Below, one piece after another: positions 1 to 8,609 of a stretch of 49,820 bases of DNA (within the stretch, counting starts at the first letter, position 1; each line of letters starts with the position of its first letter). The DNA is from Coriobacteriia bacterium. Lineage in GTDB: Bacteria; Actinomycetota; Coriobacteriia; Anaerosomatales; SLCP01. A program made the position numbers and the translations under genes. The stretch covers positions 1-49,820 of the forward strand of contig JACUUN010000009.1 of NCBI GenBank assembly GCA_014859265.1, given 5' to 3'. The notes beneath the pieces were generated by a model. The model was not told the DNA's origin. It searched no databases and worked only from the letters and a program-made list of their open reading frames with translations.

Positions 1-1016
1 GCGGCGAGGTAGCGGTCCGCGAACTGCCGGGCGTGCGCGTCGCCGCCAGTAGAATCGACCGCGCCCGGCACGAACAGTTCGGGGCGAATGCTCCCCTCTG
101 CGTGGGCCGGTACCGGTATGCCGAGGAATGCCGCTATCGTCGGAGCGATGTCCGTTTGGGAGATCCGGCCACGCTCAAGCGACGCAGCCTGCCCGACGAA
201 GACGGCCGGGACCTGCCTCACAACGCTTTCCCAGCCCCCGTGCCCGCCTGCGTCCAGGTGGCCGTGGTCCGCGGTTATCACGAAGAGTGTGCGGTCGTCC
301 TGCAACGCCTGGACGAGCCGGATGATCTCTCCGTCGATGCGCTGGGCCGCCTGGAGGTACTCCGCCGATGCCCCACCATAATCGTGCCCCGCCTCGTCCA
401 CGTCGGGCAGGTGCACGATGAGGAGCGCTGGATTGGTACCGCGCGCCAGATCGATTGCCTGGTCGACGTAGGTGCCGGACATGTACTCCTTCGTCCACTC
501 GGCAAAGTACGTCGCCTGCGCCCGGTCAGCGTCGTAGAGTGTCTCGAAGTCCTCGGGTGCGGAGACGGCCACGCCAAGACCTGCACCGAGCGCGCTGTCG
601 ATGAGCGTCTCCACGGGCACGGCGCCCTCGAACCAGTTGGTGGTCACCCCGGAGACGTCAGGCGTCGCCCCGGAGAGTATCGTGGTCCACGTCGGGTAGG
701 AGAGCGACGGCTGTGGGGTGACGGCGATCATGTCGGCGCCGTACTGCCGCAATGTCTGGAAGTTCGGCATCTGATCGGTCACATCCAGACGCAACCCGTC
801 GATGATAACGAGGACGGTGCGCGGGGAATGGTCGGGGCGCGGAGCGGCGACCGGCGCCGCTTCGGCGGCCCACGGGCGATCGTAGTCCCCAAACGGGGTC
901 TCGTAAGACACAACCTGGTCCCATGAGTAGCCTGCGAGGAGGTAGGCACCGTACGCTCCTGCCAGGCAGATTGCGAACGCGAGCGCACCAGCCACCCACA
1001 CCACGGCGCGAGTCAT
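1..1016 (-). CDS. Alkaline-phosphatase-superfamily phosphodiesterase/nucleotide pyrophosphatase, C-terminus beyond window
   Basis: The frame opens at ATG 1016 after a strong ribosome site (AAGGGAGG) and runs off the left edge without a stop, so about 338 residues are visible. An N-terminal hydrophobic segment (about residues 4-27) is a signal anchor, so the enzyme domain should face outside. The fold is seen in VLVIIDGLR (metal Asp), SYPTWTTILSG (the Thr is the likely nucleophile), HLPDVDEAGHDYG and TADHGHLDAGGHGG, which together give the two-metal site of type I phosphodiesterase/nucleotide pyrophosphatase and related sulfatase-fold enzymes. The substrate cannot be read from the sequence; a phospholipid or polyprenyl headgroup or a nucleotide is possible. 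The gene starts 16 bases after the HAD gene and is probably co-transcribed with the genes upstream. Confidence 0.85.
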   Translation of the reverse strand, partial: MTRAVVWVAGALAFAICLAGAYGAYLLAGYSWDQVVSYETPFGDYDRPWAAEAAPVAAPRPDHSPRTVLVIIDGLRLDVTDQMPNFQTLRQYGADMIAVTPQPSLSYPTWTTILSGATPDVSGVTTNWFEGAVPVETLIDSALGAGLGVAVSAPEDFETLYDADRAQATYFAEWTKEYMSGTYVDQAIDLARGTNPALLIVHLPDVDEAGHDYGGASAEYLQAAQRIDGEIIRLVQALQDDRTLFVITADHGHLDAGGHGGWESVVRQVPAVFVGQAASLERGRISQTDIAPTIAAFLGIPVPAHAEGSIRPELFVPGAVDSTGGDAHARQFADRYLA

Positions 1017-1032
1017 GTCCGAACCTCCCTTA

Positions 1033-1731
1033 TCACACGGACCAGCCCAGAAACGCCTCAAGCGCGTCGAGCGTACCGATCCCCCGACCGAAAGGAGGTG
1101 TCTGCTGGCGGTCGATCAGCACCGGTATCATGCCGACCGCCGAGGCACCCAGGATGTCCGCATAGTGGTGGTCGCCGACGTGTACGGCGTCTTGTGGCTC
1201 CACACCCACCCGATTACACGCGAGTTCGAAGATGCGCGGATCGGGCTTGTGCAGCCCGACCTCTGCCGAGGAGACGATCGTGTCGAGTAGACCGGCAATC
1301 CCGAGACCCTCGAGCAGTGTGGTGAGGCGGCGGTCCCAGTTCGAAATCACACCGATGCAATGACCTCGTCCCTTGATGCGCATCAACGCCGGTACGACGT
1401 CCTCGTAGGCGCGCCACCGGTCCGCCCTGCCGAACTCGTCATACACTCGGCGCGCCAGGTCTTCGGCGTCTTCTTTCAGACCGAGCTTGCGAGCGAGAAG
1501 AGAATACATCCCCACCCACACTTCATTGGTCTCGCCTTCGTCAGTCCAGAAGGTATCATCCTCCCGATAGCGGTCCTCGTAGTACGCGTCGACAAGGGGC
1601 ATGAACGCGTCGATCGCCTCAAGGTCACGGACGTGTCCCGCATTCAGGAGGACCTGACGGCAGACCTCGGATACGCTGGGATACGGAAACAGCAGTGTGT
1701 TTCCCACATCGAAGAAGACGGCTCGTGTCAT
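1033..1731 (-). CDS. HAD-family (subfamily IA) hydrolase
   Basis: This is a 232-residue haloacid-dehalogenase-type hydrolase. Motif I is FFDVGNTL at the N-terminus (nucleophile Asp), motif II is VISNWD, motif III is the Lys in GLHKPDPRIF, and motif IV is HVGDHHYADILGA. A helical cap between motifs I and II (residues about 20-95) marks subfamily IA. Motif I has Gly where phosphatases usually have the second Asp (the general acid/base), so the reaction may not be a simple phosphatase one. The ATG at 1731 is chosen because an upstream extension would overlap the nitroreductase gene, which ends 4 bases earlier. It belongs to the operon running leftward from the SpoIIE gene. Confidence 0.85.
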   Translation of the reverse strand: MTRAVFFDVGNTLLFPYPSVSEVCRQVLLNAGHVRDLEAIDAFMPLVDAYYEDRYREDDTFWTDEGETNEVWVGMYSLLARKLGLKEDAEDLARRVYDEFGRADRWRAYEDVVPALMRIKGRGHCIGVISNWDRRLTTLLEGLGIAGLLDTIVSSAEVGLHKPDPRIFELACNRVGVEPQDAVHVGDHHYADILGASAVGMIPVLIDRQQTPPFGRGIGTLDALEAFLGWSV

Positions 1732-1735
1732 GGGC

Positions 1736-2305
1736 TCAGTCAAGGAAGACGGCGACATCGGACCTGTGCGCCGGTGGCTCGGGCTGCGCCTCATCAGGAT
1801 AACCCACCGCCACAATCGCGACGATCGTACGGTCCTCCGGGATGTCGAGCGTCTTCGCGAGCTCATCGCGAACGTACAAGGAGAAGGTGATGTTGCACGC
1901 GCCCAGACCCTGTCCGGTGGCAGCAAGCAGGGTGTTCTCGATGGCCGCGCCGATGGACAGATGAGTGTTCAGGCGCCAGAACTCATCCTCGGTCTTCGGC
2001 ATCGTGCAGACGATGACCACCGGCGCGTTACCGAGTTCCGAGTACCACTGCACCGCCTGGGCATGTAGTTCCGGACCCATGACGTCGATGAACTCCTCGA
2101 GGTGAGTGGTGCCATGCGCCATAGCCTCGCCCACCCGCCTGCGCGTCTCTCCGGTCGTCACGTAGAAGCGCCACGGCTGCTCGTTCATCGCCGAGGGGGC
2201 AAGCGACGCAGCACGGATGATTCGTTCGAGCATCTCTGTGGGAACCGGGTCTGGACGGAAAGATCTGACCGAGTGGCGCCTCTCGAAAGTCTCGAACACG
2301 TCCAT
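1736..2305 (-). CDS. Nitroreductase-family flavoprotein
   Basis: This is a 189-residue FMN-dependent nitroreductase-fold protein. It opens with the classic RRHSVRSF phosphate-binding segment, followed by SLAPSAMNEQPWRFYV and the late GLGACNI segment. The family reduces nitro groups, quinones or enoates with NAD(P)H, or acts in flavin or cofactor chemistry; the true substrate here is unknown. The ATG at 2305 is preferred over a GTG three codons upstream because AAGGAAGG lies 8 bases before it. It follows the glycosyltransferase gene by 14 bases, so the two are probably co-transcribed. Confidence 0.88.
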   Translation of the reverse strand: MDVFETFERRHSVRSFRPDPVPTEMLERIIRAASLAPSAMNEQPWRFYVTTGETRRRVGEAMAHGTTHLEEFIDVMGPELHAQAVQWYSELGNAPVVIVCTMPKTEDEFWRLNTHLSIGAAIENTLLAATGQGLGACNITFSLYVRDELAKTLDIPEDRTIVAIVAVGYPDEAQPEPPAHRSDVAVFLD

Positions 2306-2319
2306 CCTGAGCACCTTCC

Positions 2320-3438
2320 TTAGCTTCGTCCGGCCCTCACCGAAGCGAGAACCCTTTCGCAGACAGCACGAGCCGCCGCGGGCTTGCCGAGCGCTCCGGC
2401 GTTCTCGGACATCTGATCGAGCCGTTCCGGGTGTGTAGCAAGAAATCGCACCTTCTCGACCACGTCTTCCTCGTCACGGCACCACAGCCCCGCGCCGTAG
2501 TTCACAAGGAAGTCGACGTTGTAGACCTCCTGCCCCGGCACCGGGTTGAAGATAAGCAACGGCAGACGCTTCGCTAAGGCCTCGGAGACCGTGAGACCGC
2601 CTGCTTTCCCCACCAGCACATCAGCCGCTCTCATCATTCTAGGCATTTCCTCGATGAAACCGAACACTTTGAGCAGTGTCCGCCGTTGTGCGGCCATATC
2701 GAGTCGTCGACGAAGGCGCTCGCTTCTCCCAGAGAAAGCCACGACCTGGATGCCCGCATCGGCGATGTCTGAAGCCAGAGCCGCAGCGTCGGACGCGCTC
2801 CCGCCAGCGGGCGCCAATAAGACCGTGTACCGGTCAGCCAGCCCGAAACTTTCCAGACACTCAGTGCGGCCGACGTCCTGGCTGAAGCCCTCGCGGATGG
2901 GTATCCCCGAAACGGCCACCCGGTCCCAGGGTATGCCACGTATGATCAGGTCCTCACGGACCTCGTCGCACGCGACGAAGTACAGGTCTGTGGCCGGGTG
3001 GAGCCACGTCCGGTGAGCGCCGAAGTCGGTGATGACCGTAGCCGATACGAGCGGGCGCCCCGCTTTGATATCGGCGACCACCCCACCCGCGACGGGGAAG
3101 GTCGATATGACCGCATCAGGCCGCCACTGCGCTATGAAGGAACTCGCTCGCGCCATGCCCATGATCCTCAGCTCGTGCACGACCGGATTAGTGGGCAGCT
3201 TGTTCGAGAGCTCGAAGAAGGTGCCGTAGGCCACGGGGAAGAACTGCACCGACTGCTGATACGCGAAACGCGCCAACACGTTCAGACTCGGCACGAACTC
3301 CTCGAAGAAGTCGATAACGTGAACCTCGACCTCATCGGAATAGTGTGCTGCGTAGTACTCCTTGAGAGCATTAGCGGCCGACCAGTGCCCACCACCGAAG
3401 GTCGCGCTGAGTATGAGGATCCGAGAGGGTGCGGTCAC
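2320..3438 (-). CDS. MGDG-synthase-like (UgtP-type) glycosyltransferase
   Basis: This 372-residue GT-B glycosyltransferase belongs to the monogalactosyldiacylglycerol synthase/processive diacylglycerol glucosyltransferase family (GT28). The N-terminal half begins ILILSATFGGGH and continues through STFPVAGG and VITDFGAH. The C-terminal nucleotide-sugar half carries VLVGKAGGLTVSEALAKRLP and NPVPGQEVYN. The family moves a hexose from a UDP-sugar to diacylglycerol at the inner membrane face to make glycolipids or teichoic acid anchors. GTG 3438 is chosen because AGGAG sits five bases upstream; a longer GTG start at 3471 has no good site. The upstream neighbour ends at 3472. Confidence 0.85.
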   Translation of the reverse strand: MTAPSRILILSATFGGGHWSAANALKEYYAAHYSDEVEVHVIDFFEEFVPSLNVLARFAYQQSVQFFPVAYGTFFELSNKLPTNPVVHELRIMGMARASSFIAQWRPDAVISTFPVAGGVVADIKAGRPLVSATVITDFGAHRTWLHPATDLYFVACDEVREDLIIRGIPWDRVAVSGIPIREGFSQDVGRTECLESFGLADRYTVLLAPAGGSASDAAALASDIADAGIQVVAFSGRSERLRRRLDMAAQRRTLLKVFGFIEEMPRMMRAADVLVGKAGGLTVSEALAKRLPLLIFNPVPGQEVYNVDFLVNYGAGLWCRDEEDVVEKVRFLATHPERLDQMSENAGALGKPAAARAVCERVLASVRAGRS

Positions 3439-3471
3439 TGGCACTCCTGGGCCGTGAGACGCGACGGGCAC

Positions 3472-4257
3472 CTACTCCGGTGCCCCGACCGGACGGCGCT
3501 TCACCAGTGTCACCTCGGTACCTCCGCCTTCCAGGGGCGAGAAGCACACCTGGTCCATGAGGGCTCGCATGAACATCACTCCTCGGCCACCGACCGCGTA
3601 GAGGTCATCGCTGCACACATGATCGCCATCGAAGCCGCTGCCTGAGTCGATGACCTGCAAGACGACCCGGTCAGGATACGCGGTCACAGCGACGTGTATG
3701 GCTGCCTGACCGTCACTCGGCGACCCATGGCGTATGGCGTTCGCAAGCGCCTCTCCGACAGCCACTTTGATGTCGAAGAGAGCCGATTCGCCGAAGTCAA
3801 GCGTGCCGACCATGTCATGAACCTGCTGCCGCACTCCCGCAAGCGCTCCTACGTCTGCGGGCATGTCCAGCGTCTGAGACCACTCGGCGGTGGCGCCGGT
3901 AGGAATGACGTCGAAGCAGGCGACGGCACTTTCGACGTCCTCCCGCTCCTCAAGACACCCCGCAACGCTCAGCAGTCCGGAGAGCTCGAAGATGCGAGCC
4001 ACGTCTTCGTTCGCTCCCGCCAGAATAGCTTTGCCATCACGCGGCTGGAGGCGATGGTCGAGCCAGACCAGGAGTCCGAGCGCCGAGCTGTCGGCGTAGG
4101 TCACATCAGCGAGGTCCAGCACGATGTTCTCGCAACCGGTCTCGATGACCTGGTCCAGCGTGCCGCGGAGGTCCGGCACAACGGCAACATCTATGTCGCC
4201 GGCAAGGTGGAGCACGCATGCACGCTGCTCCTCGTGCCGGTCCATGTCCAGGTCCAT
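3472..4257 (-). CDS. Fused STAS anti-sigma antagonist and HATPase serine-kinase protein
   Basis: This 261-residue protein joins two partner-switch modules that are normally separate. Residues about 1-110 form a STAS domain with the phosphorylatable serine loop YADSSALGLLV, like SpoIIAA/RsbV. Residues about 125-258 form a GHKL ATPase like SpoIIAB/RsbW: N-box VGEALANAIRHG, G1 box DSGSGFDG, and the glycine-rich GGRGVMFMRALMD. In known systems the kinase phosphorylates the STAS serine and a SpoIIE phosphatase reverses it; a SpoIIE phosphatase is encoded directly upstream, 14 bases away. No sigma factor gene is adjacent, so the output partner is unknown. The start is ATG 4257, with a second ATG at 4245 possible. 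Confidence 0.88.
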   Translation of the reverse strand: MDLDMDRHEEQRACVLHLAGDIDVAVVPDLRGTLDQVIETGCENIVLDLADVTYADSSALGLLVWLDHRLQPRDGKAILAGANEDVARIFELSGLLSVAGCLEEREDVESAVACFDVIPTGATAEWSQTLDMPADVGALAGVRQQVHDMVGTLDFGESALFDIKVAVGEALANAIRHGSPSDGQAAIHVAVTAYPDRVVLQVIDSGSGFDGDHVCSDDLYAVGGRGVMFMRALMDQVCFSPLEGGGTEVTLVKRRPVGAPE

Positions 4258-4271
4258 ACGTACAATCCCCG

Positions 4272-7200
4272 CTATCGTTCCGTCACGGCCAGCCCGGCGT
4301 ATTCTCCGACGATACCCACTGCAAGCACCGCGGCATCATCACGTATCGCACCGGGCACGAATCGGTCGAGAGAGGACAGCAGACGTTGAGTGACATCGCC
4401 GGCATCTCTGCCCTGACGTAGTGCTCGCTGCACCCTACCCTCACCGAAGAATGTATTCCCACGACGCGCCTCGGTCACTCCATCCGTGTAGAGAAGGATG
4501 AGGTCGCCGGGTCCCACCTGGACTGTTTCAAGGTCATAGTGTGCGCCTGCCGTGGCTCCGAGGAGCGCCCCGGTCGGCGGGAAACGCAGGATCGACGAAT
4601 CCGCCGCGCGCCTCAGAAGCGCCGGCGGATGACCGCCGTTCGCATACGAGAGCGTGCCCGCATCGACATCGAGTGCTCCGATCCAGAGTGTGACGATGTC
4701 ACTCGTGTCCCCGCTCTGCGCGACCGTCTGGTTGACTTCGGAGATGATCTCGGCCGGCCCGAGACCGGCAGCCGCGAGACCCCGTACGGTGTACTTGATC
4801 TTCGACGTCTTCGTTGCGGCAGCAACACCCTTGCCGCACACGTCGCCCATCACCATGAAGATGCCACCGCCGGGCGCCCTGAACAGATCGTAGTAGTCGC
4901 CCCCGATGTCGGCCTCGACGCCCGCAGGCAGGTAGACGCTGCTGGACTCGATCCCCGGGAATTCCGGAAGGGTCTTGGGCAGGATGGACGCCTGGAGGAC
5001 CGTGGCGACCAGGTGCTCCTTGCTGTATAGCTTTGCGGTGTCGATCGCGAGCGCGGCCTGCGAGGCAAAGGTGTGAAGCAGGCCCATGTCCTCATCGGAA
5101 AAGGCGCCGCGTTCGGTCGAGAAGACGCTGAGCACACCTGTGCTGCGGCCGCGTGCAAGTAACGGAACCGACAGCATCGAGTGAAGTCCCTGCTCGGCTG
5201 CGAGCGTGGCCAACCCCCCCTTGATCTCGCAGACATCAGCCGCACGGGCCGGCTCACCGCTCGAGAACACGCGACCGGGCACGTCGACACCCGGCTCTGT
5301 CTCGAAGTGGAGCATCTCCGACGAAACCATGCCCCGCGCCATTTCTGTCGAGACCATCCCCGATGCGGCGTCGTAGGTCATCAGAGACACGGCATCCGCC
5401 GCAAAGATCTTCTGCACGACATCGAGGACACGATTGAGTACCACCTTCGTCTGCAGTGAAGAGCTCACCGCCTGACTGATGCGGAAGATAGTCTCGAGAT
5501 TGACGGCCCTGGTCCGGGCGCGCTCGAAGTTGTACGCGCTCTCAAACGCCAGCGAGAGTTGACTCGCCAGTGATGCCGCCAGCCGGTGCTCGCGCAGCGT
5601 GAATGGACGTTCGCCAGCACGCAGGAACGCGAGAATCGCGCATGGCTCTTTGTCGATCATGACGGCCGCAAGCAACGCCCGGCTAGCCGCTATGGACGCC
5701 AGGAGACGCGCTGCGCCATCCCCGGAGTCGCTGTCGACGACCGCCGTCGGCTCCGCCGCATCCACACTCTCCCGCCAGGCGGCGAGGAGAGCCTCCTCTG
5801 CGAGCGGATGCGAGGCGGAGGGAAGCCCGAATGCCGCCCGATCGAAGACTGCAAGCACCGTCGAGGAGGCTCCGAGAAGGATGGCGGTGGTCTCCTCGAC
5901 ACTCTCGAGAGCGGCCGCCAGCTCCTGAGGCCGGGAGAGCTGCTCGGCAACCGCGCGAAGTACCTCAGCCTCCGTTCGCGAGCGCGTCTCGATCTCGAAG
6001 AGTCGCGAGTTGTAGACGGCGACGGCCGCCTGGGCCGAGAAGGTACGTACCATCTCCGTCTCTGCCTCGCTGAACGTCCGCGCACCGTCTTCGATGACGA
6101 CGACCACACCGAGGGGTTCAGTGCCTACAGTGAGCGAAGCGGTGAGCACGGTGACTGCTTGACCGTACTCTCCAGGAACGAACCTGGCGATATCCGCACC
6201 GAATGCGAAGCGCACCTCTGGATCCTCGGCGTGAAGCGCTTCCACGAGCCACGAGTCGGAATCCAGAGACACTCCTTCCGGCCCCTCGGACGACAGGTCT
6301 CGAGCGCGGGCGAGCGCAAGCGTACCGGACTGCTCGTCGACGAGGAAGACCGCGACCGTTGCCGTCCTGACGATGTGCCCCATCGCCGACATGATGCCGT
6401 CGAGCACCTGATCGAGCCGGGACGACGAAGCAAGCAGCTGGGAGAGATCGTGCAACGCGTTGAGCCGCAAGGCGATGGCGTTAAACGCCGCCGCGAGACG
6501 ACCGATCTCGTCCGTGCGCTCGCTCTGGAGCGGTCTCACGTACGCACCGGTCACCGCCTCCCGCGCACGCTCCTCCAGATAAGTGAGCGGGGCGACGAGA
6601 CGGCGGGCCAAGACACCGACCAGCACGAGCGTGATAACGCCGCTTGCGACGAGCGCCATAACCGCAGGCGCCAGCGCGAGGAGTGTCGCCATGACCACCC
6701 CGGCACGGGGCTCGACGATGACGCCACGCCAGGGAAGGCCAGGGTATCCTTCGATATCGGCATAGTGCCCCCAGACCACTGCCTCATCCTCGGCCACCGC
6801 AGACACGGTTCCGCCCCGATTCGGTGCCCCTTGCTCCTCCTGGTACACGATGCTCTCCTGCACGAGCCGGGACGCCCCGACACTCATCACCACGGCGGTG
6901 CCATCCTGCTCCACAAGGAGGACCCACCGATCGATCTCCGGGTCGGCGAAGCGATCGACGAACGGTCGCAGGAAGCCGGACCTCACGCGCGCCAGCATCA
7001 CGAGTTCGTCGTTACCCTCTACAGCGCGGGCGACCCACAAGCGCGTGTCCGCCGAGTCCTCGAGGCGCTCGTAGTAGTAGACAGGCGTTTCTGTGGTTGC
7101 GTTCGAAAGCACCGGATATCCCTCAACGCTGCGCGGCGTTCGGAAGGTCGGGTAGCCGCTGATCACGGTACCATCGCGGCGGGCGAACAGAAGCTGATCG

Positions 7201-7508
7201 ACGTATTCGATTCCTGTGTCGAACTGGGCCGCGAGCGCGGCCCGGTCCACCTCGCCGGTCTCGGCGTCGACCGCGACGGCGATCGATTGGGTCACAAGCC
7301 GGCCAGCGGGGTCGAGTCGCAGGGCGATGTCGCCAACGAGCGCTTGCAGGTAGGCCTGATGACGCGCGCTCACGTGGCTGCTCGCAAGGTCATAGACACC
7401 GACAAGCGCGGAGAGACCTACAATGCTGACCGCAACCATAGCCAGCACGAACGTCAGCAGCACGACACTGGTGGCCAGGCTCGTGGTCCGGCCGCCCCGT
7501 CTCATCAT
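4272..7508 (-). CDS. Membrane sensor SpoIIE-type PP2C phosphatase (extracytoplasmic sensor-HAMP-GAF x3-PP2C)
   Basis: This 1078-residue membrane receptor phosphatase has TM1 at about 11-35, an extracytoplasmic sensor region at about 36-268, TM2 at about 270-300, and a HAMP domain to about 352. Three GAF-like domains follow (about 365-505, 520-655, 680-825), then a SpoIIE/PP2C domain at about 850-1070. The metal-binding motifs ADIGGDYYD, VMGDVCGKG, LYTDGVTEAR and RDDAAV are all present, so it should be an active Mn/Mg phosphatase. The likely substrate is the phosphoserine of the STAS domain encoded just downstream. ATG 7508 and ATG 7505 both lie behind GGTGAGGG. The periplasmic and GAF ligands cannot be told from the sequence. 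Confidence 0.9.
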   Translation of the reverse strand: MMRRGGRTTSLATSVVLLTFVLAMVAVSIVGLSALVGVYDLASSHVSARHQAYLQALVGDIALRLDPAGRLVTQSIAVAVDAETGEVDRAALAAQFDTGIEYVDQLLFARRDGTVISGYPTFRTPRSVEGYPVLSNATTETPVYYYERLEDSADTRLWVARAVEGNDELVMLARVRSGFLRPFVDRFADPEIDRWVLLVEQDGTAVVMSVGASRLVQESIVYQEEQGAPNRGGTVSAVAEDEAVVWGHYADIEGYPGLPWRGVIVEPRAGVVMATLLALAPAVMALVASGVITLVLVGVLARRLVAPLTYLEERAREAVTGAYVRPLQSERTDEIGRLAAAFNAIALRLNALHDLSQLLASSSRLDQVLDGIMSAMGHIVRTATVAVFLVDEQSGTLALARARDLSSEGPEGVSLDSDSWLVEALHAEDPEVRFAFGADIARFVPGEYGQAVTVLTASLTVGTEPLGVVVVIEDGARTFSEAETEMVRTFSAQAAVAVYNSRLFEIETRSRTEAEVLRAVAEQLSRPQELAAALESVEETTAILLGASSTVLAVFDRAAFGLPSASHPLAEEALLAAWRESVDAAEPTAVVDSDSGDGAARLLASIAASRALLAAVMIDKEPCAILAFLRAGERPFTLREHRLAASLASQLSLAFESAYNFERARTRAVNLETIFRISQAVSSSLQTKVVLNRVLDVVQKIFAADAVSLMTYDAASGMVSTEMARGMVSSEMLHFETEPGVDVPGRVFSSGEPARAADVCEIKGGLATLAAEQGLHSMLSVPLLARGRSTGVLSVFSTERGAFSDEDMGLLHTFASQAALAIDTAKLYSKEHLVATVLQASILPKTLPEFPGIESSSVYLPAGVEADIGGDYYDLFRAPGGGIFMVMGDVCGKGVAAATKTSKIKYTVRGLAAAGLGPAEIISEVNQTVAQSGDTSDIVTLWIGALDVDAGTLSYANGGHPPALLRRAADSSILRFPPTGALLGATAGAHYDLETVQVGPGDLILLYTDGVTEARRGNTFFGEGRVQRALRQGRDAGDVTQRLLSSLDRFVPGAIRDDAAVLAVGIVGEYAGLAVTER

Positions 7509-7582
7509 TCAGCCCTCACCTGTTACGCGATGCGATTACCAGCCCCGCCCATCGTAAAGCACGGGCACCGAGCCACCAACCG

Positions 7583-8299
7583 TTAGAGAGCCACGTTGGG
7601 CAGTACAGTACTCAACGCACCGACCAGAGCGGAGAGCCTACCGGTGAGAATGAGCGCACCGACAGCGATGAGGAGCACGCCTGCGACCCGGTTGATCACG
7701 AGGGCATGGCGGTTGATACGGGCGAGGAGTGGACCGATCGTGCCGAAGAGCAGCGCGGTTGCTATGAAGGGAACTCCGAGACCTAGTGAGTAGACGAGCA
7801 GCAGAACCGCACCCTGTCCGACACTGGCCGTCGTGCCAGCGAGCGCGAGTATGGCGCCGAGCACCGGGCCGACACATGGCGTCCACCCAAATGCAAACGC
7901 GGCTCCCATCACGAATGCGGCGCCCCGACCGAACCCACGGGCCTTGCCCATGTCGACCCGTGCCTCGCCGTAGAGCCATGGCACCTTGATCACGCCGAGC
8001 ATCACGATTCCGAAACCGATGACGAGGAGTCCCGCGACACGTTCGAGAACGACTCGGTAGTCGACGAGGAACGAACCCAGGAACGAGGCTGAGGCTCCGA
8101 GGGTCGTGAATACGACCGAGAAGCCGGCGACGAAGAGCAGCGCAGGTCCCAGAAGGACGCGAGCCGAGCGACCTGATCCAAGATCGCTCACCGCGATGCC
8201 CGTCATGAACGACAGGTAGCCGGGAATCAGGGGCAGGACGCACGGAGACAGGAACGACACGACGCCCGCGGCGAATGCCACCGCGAATCCCATCTCCAT
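7583..8299 (-). CDS. ccdA: CcdA/DsbD-type transmembrane thiol-reductant transporter
   Basis: This 238-residue, six-helix membrane protein belongs to the CcdA family. The two conserved Pro-Cys motifs are present: SFLSPCVLPLIPGY in TM1 and GWTPCVGP in TM4. In this family the cysteine pair takes electrons from cytoplasmic thioredoxin and passes them across the membrane to periplasmic thiol proteins, for example in cytochrome c maturation. No cytochrome maturation genes are nearby. ATG 8299 has GGAGG seven bases upstream. The promoter in front (8340-8369) carries a TATACCCC-type palindrome also found before trxA, which suggests the two are controlled together. Confidence 0.92.
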   Translation of the reverse strand: MEMGFAVAFAAGVVSFLSPCVLPLIPGYLSFMTGIAVSDLGSGRSARVLLGPALLFVAGFSVVFTTLGASASFLGSFLVDYRVVLERVAGLLVIGFGIVMLGVIKVPWLYGEARVDMGKARGFGRGAAFVMGAAFAFGWTPCVGPVLGAILALAGTTASVGQGAVLLLVYSLGLGVPFIATALLFGTIGPLLARINRHALVINRVAGVLLIAVGALILTGRLSALVGALSTVLPNVAL

Positions 8300-8339
8300 C
8301 GCACTACCTCCACGCTACCACTCCGGTCAACGATGGCAG

Positions 8340-8369
8340 AGTATACCCCATGGGGTATCTCGGATGCAA
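8340..8369 (-). promoter_or_regulatory. Predicted ccdA promoter with CsoR/CstR-type operator
   Basis: On the minus strand TTGCAT (8369-8364) and TATACT (8345-8340) are 18 bases apart. The spacer holds the perfect 16-base palindrome ATACCCCATGGGGTAT (8343-8358), which slightly overlaps the -10. The palindrome resembles known CsoR/CstR operators, and two more near-identical sites occur at 15317 and 16691. A repressor bound here would block RNA polymerase at ccdA, which starts 41 bases downstream of the -10. Confidence 0.75.
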
Positions 8370-8384
8370 ACCCGCGGAGAACCC

Positions 8385-8609
8385 CTACTCCGAGAGAGCG
8401 GCCTCGTATCCTGCCGAGCGGACGGCCTGCACGAGGTCGTCAACGGAGACGCGGTCCGAATCGAAGGTGACCACGGAGAGCCCCGACGCGTAGTCGGTCT
8501 TCACCTCGGAAACACCCTCGAGATCTCCGAGGGTCATGTCGATGAGCATCGCGCACGAACCACAGTGCATGCCTGTCGTATTCAGGTGAACGGTCTTCAT
8601 TTCAGCCAT
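8385..8609 (-). CDS. HMA-domain heavy-metal-binding protein (CopZ-like)
   Basis: This 74-residue stand-alone HMA domain has the metal motif GMHCGSCAMLID near its N-terminus and a beta-alpha-beta-beta-alpha-beta layout ending in SAGYEAALSE. The family carries Cu(I) or another soft or heavy metal to P-type ATPases, or acts in mercury handling. No P-type ATPase is present in the window. ATG 8609 has AGGAGA about eight bases upstream; another ATG follows at 8600. It overlaps the end of the upstream zinc-ribbon gene by eight bases, so translation is probably coupled. Confidence 0.88.
   Translation of the reverse strand: MAEMKTVHLNTTGMHCGSCAMLIDMTLGDLEGVSEVKTDYASGLSVVTFDSDRVSVDDLVQAVRSAGYEAALSE

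Noticed and set aside
5586-7586. A 666-codon open frame on the plus strand
   Set aside because: It is antisense to the SpoIIE phosphatase, has no recognisable domain and is Arg/His-rich, as expected from reading GC-rich codons backwards.
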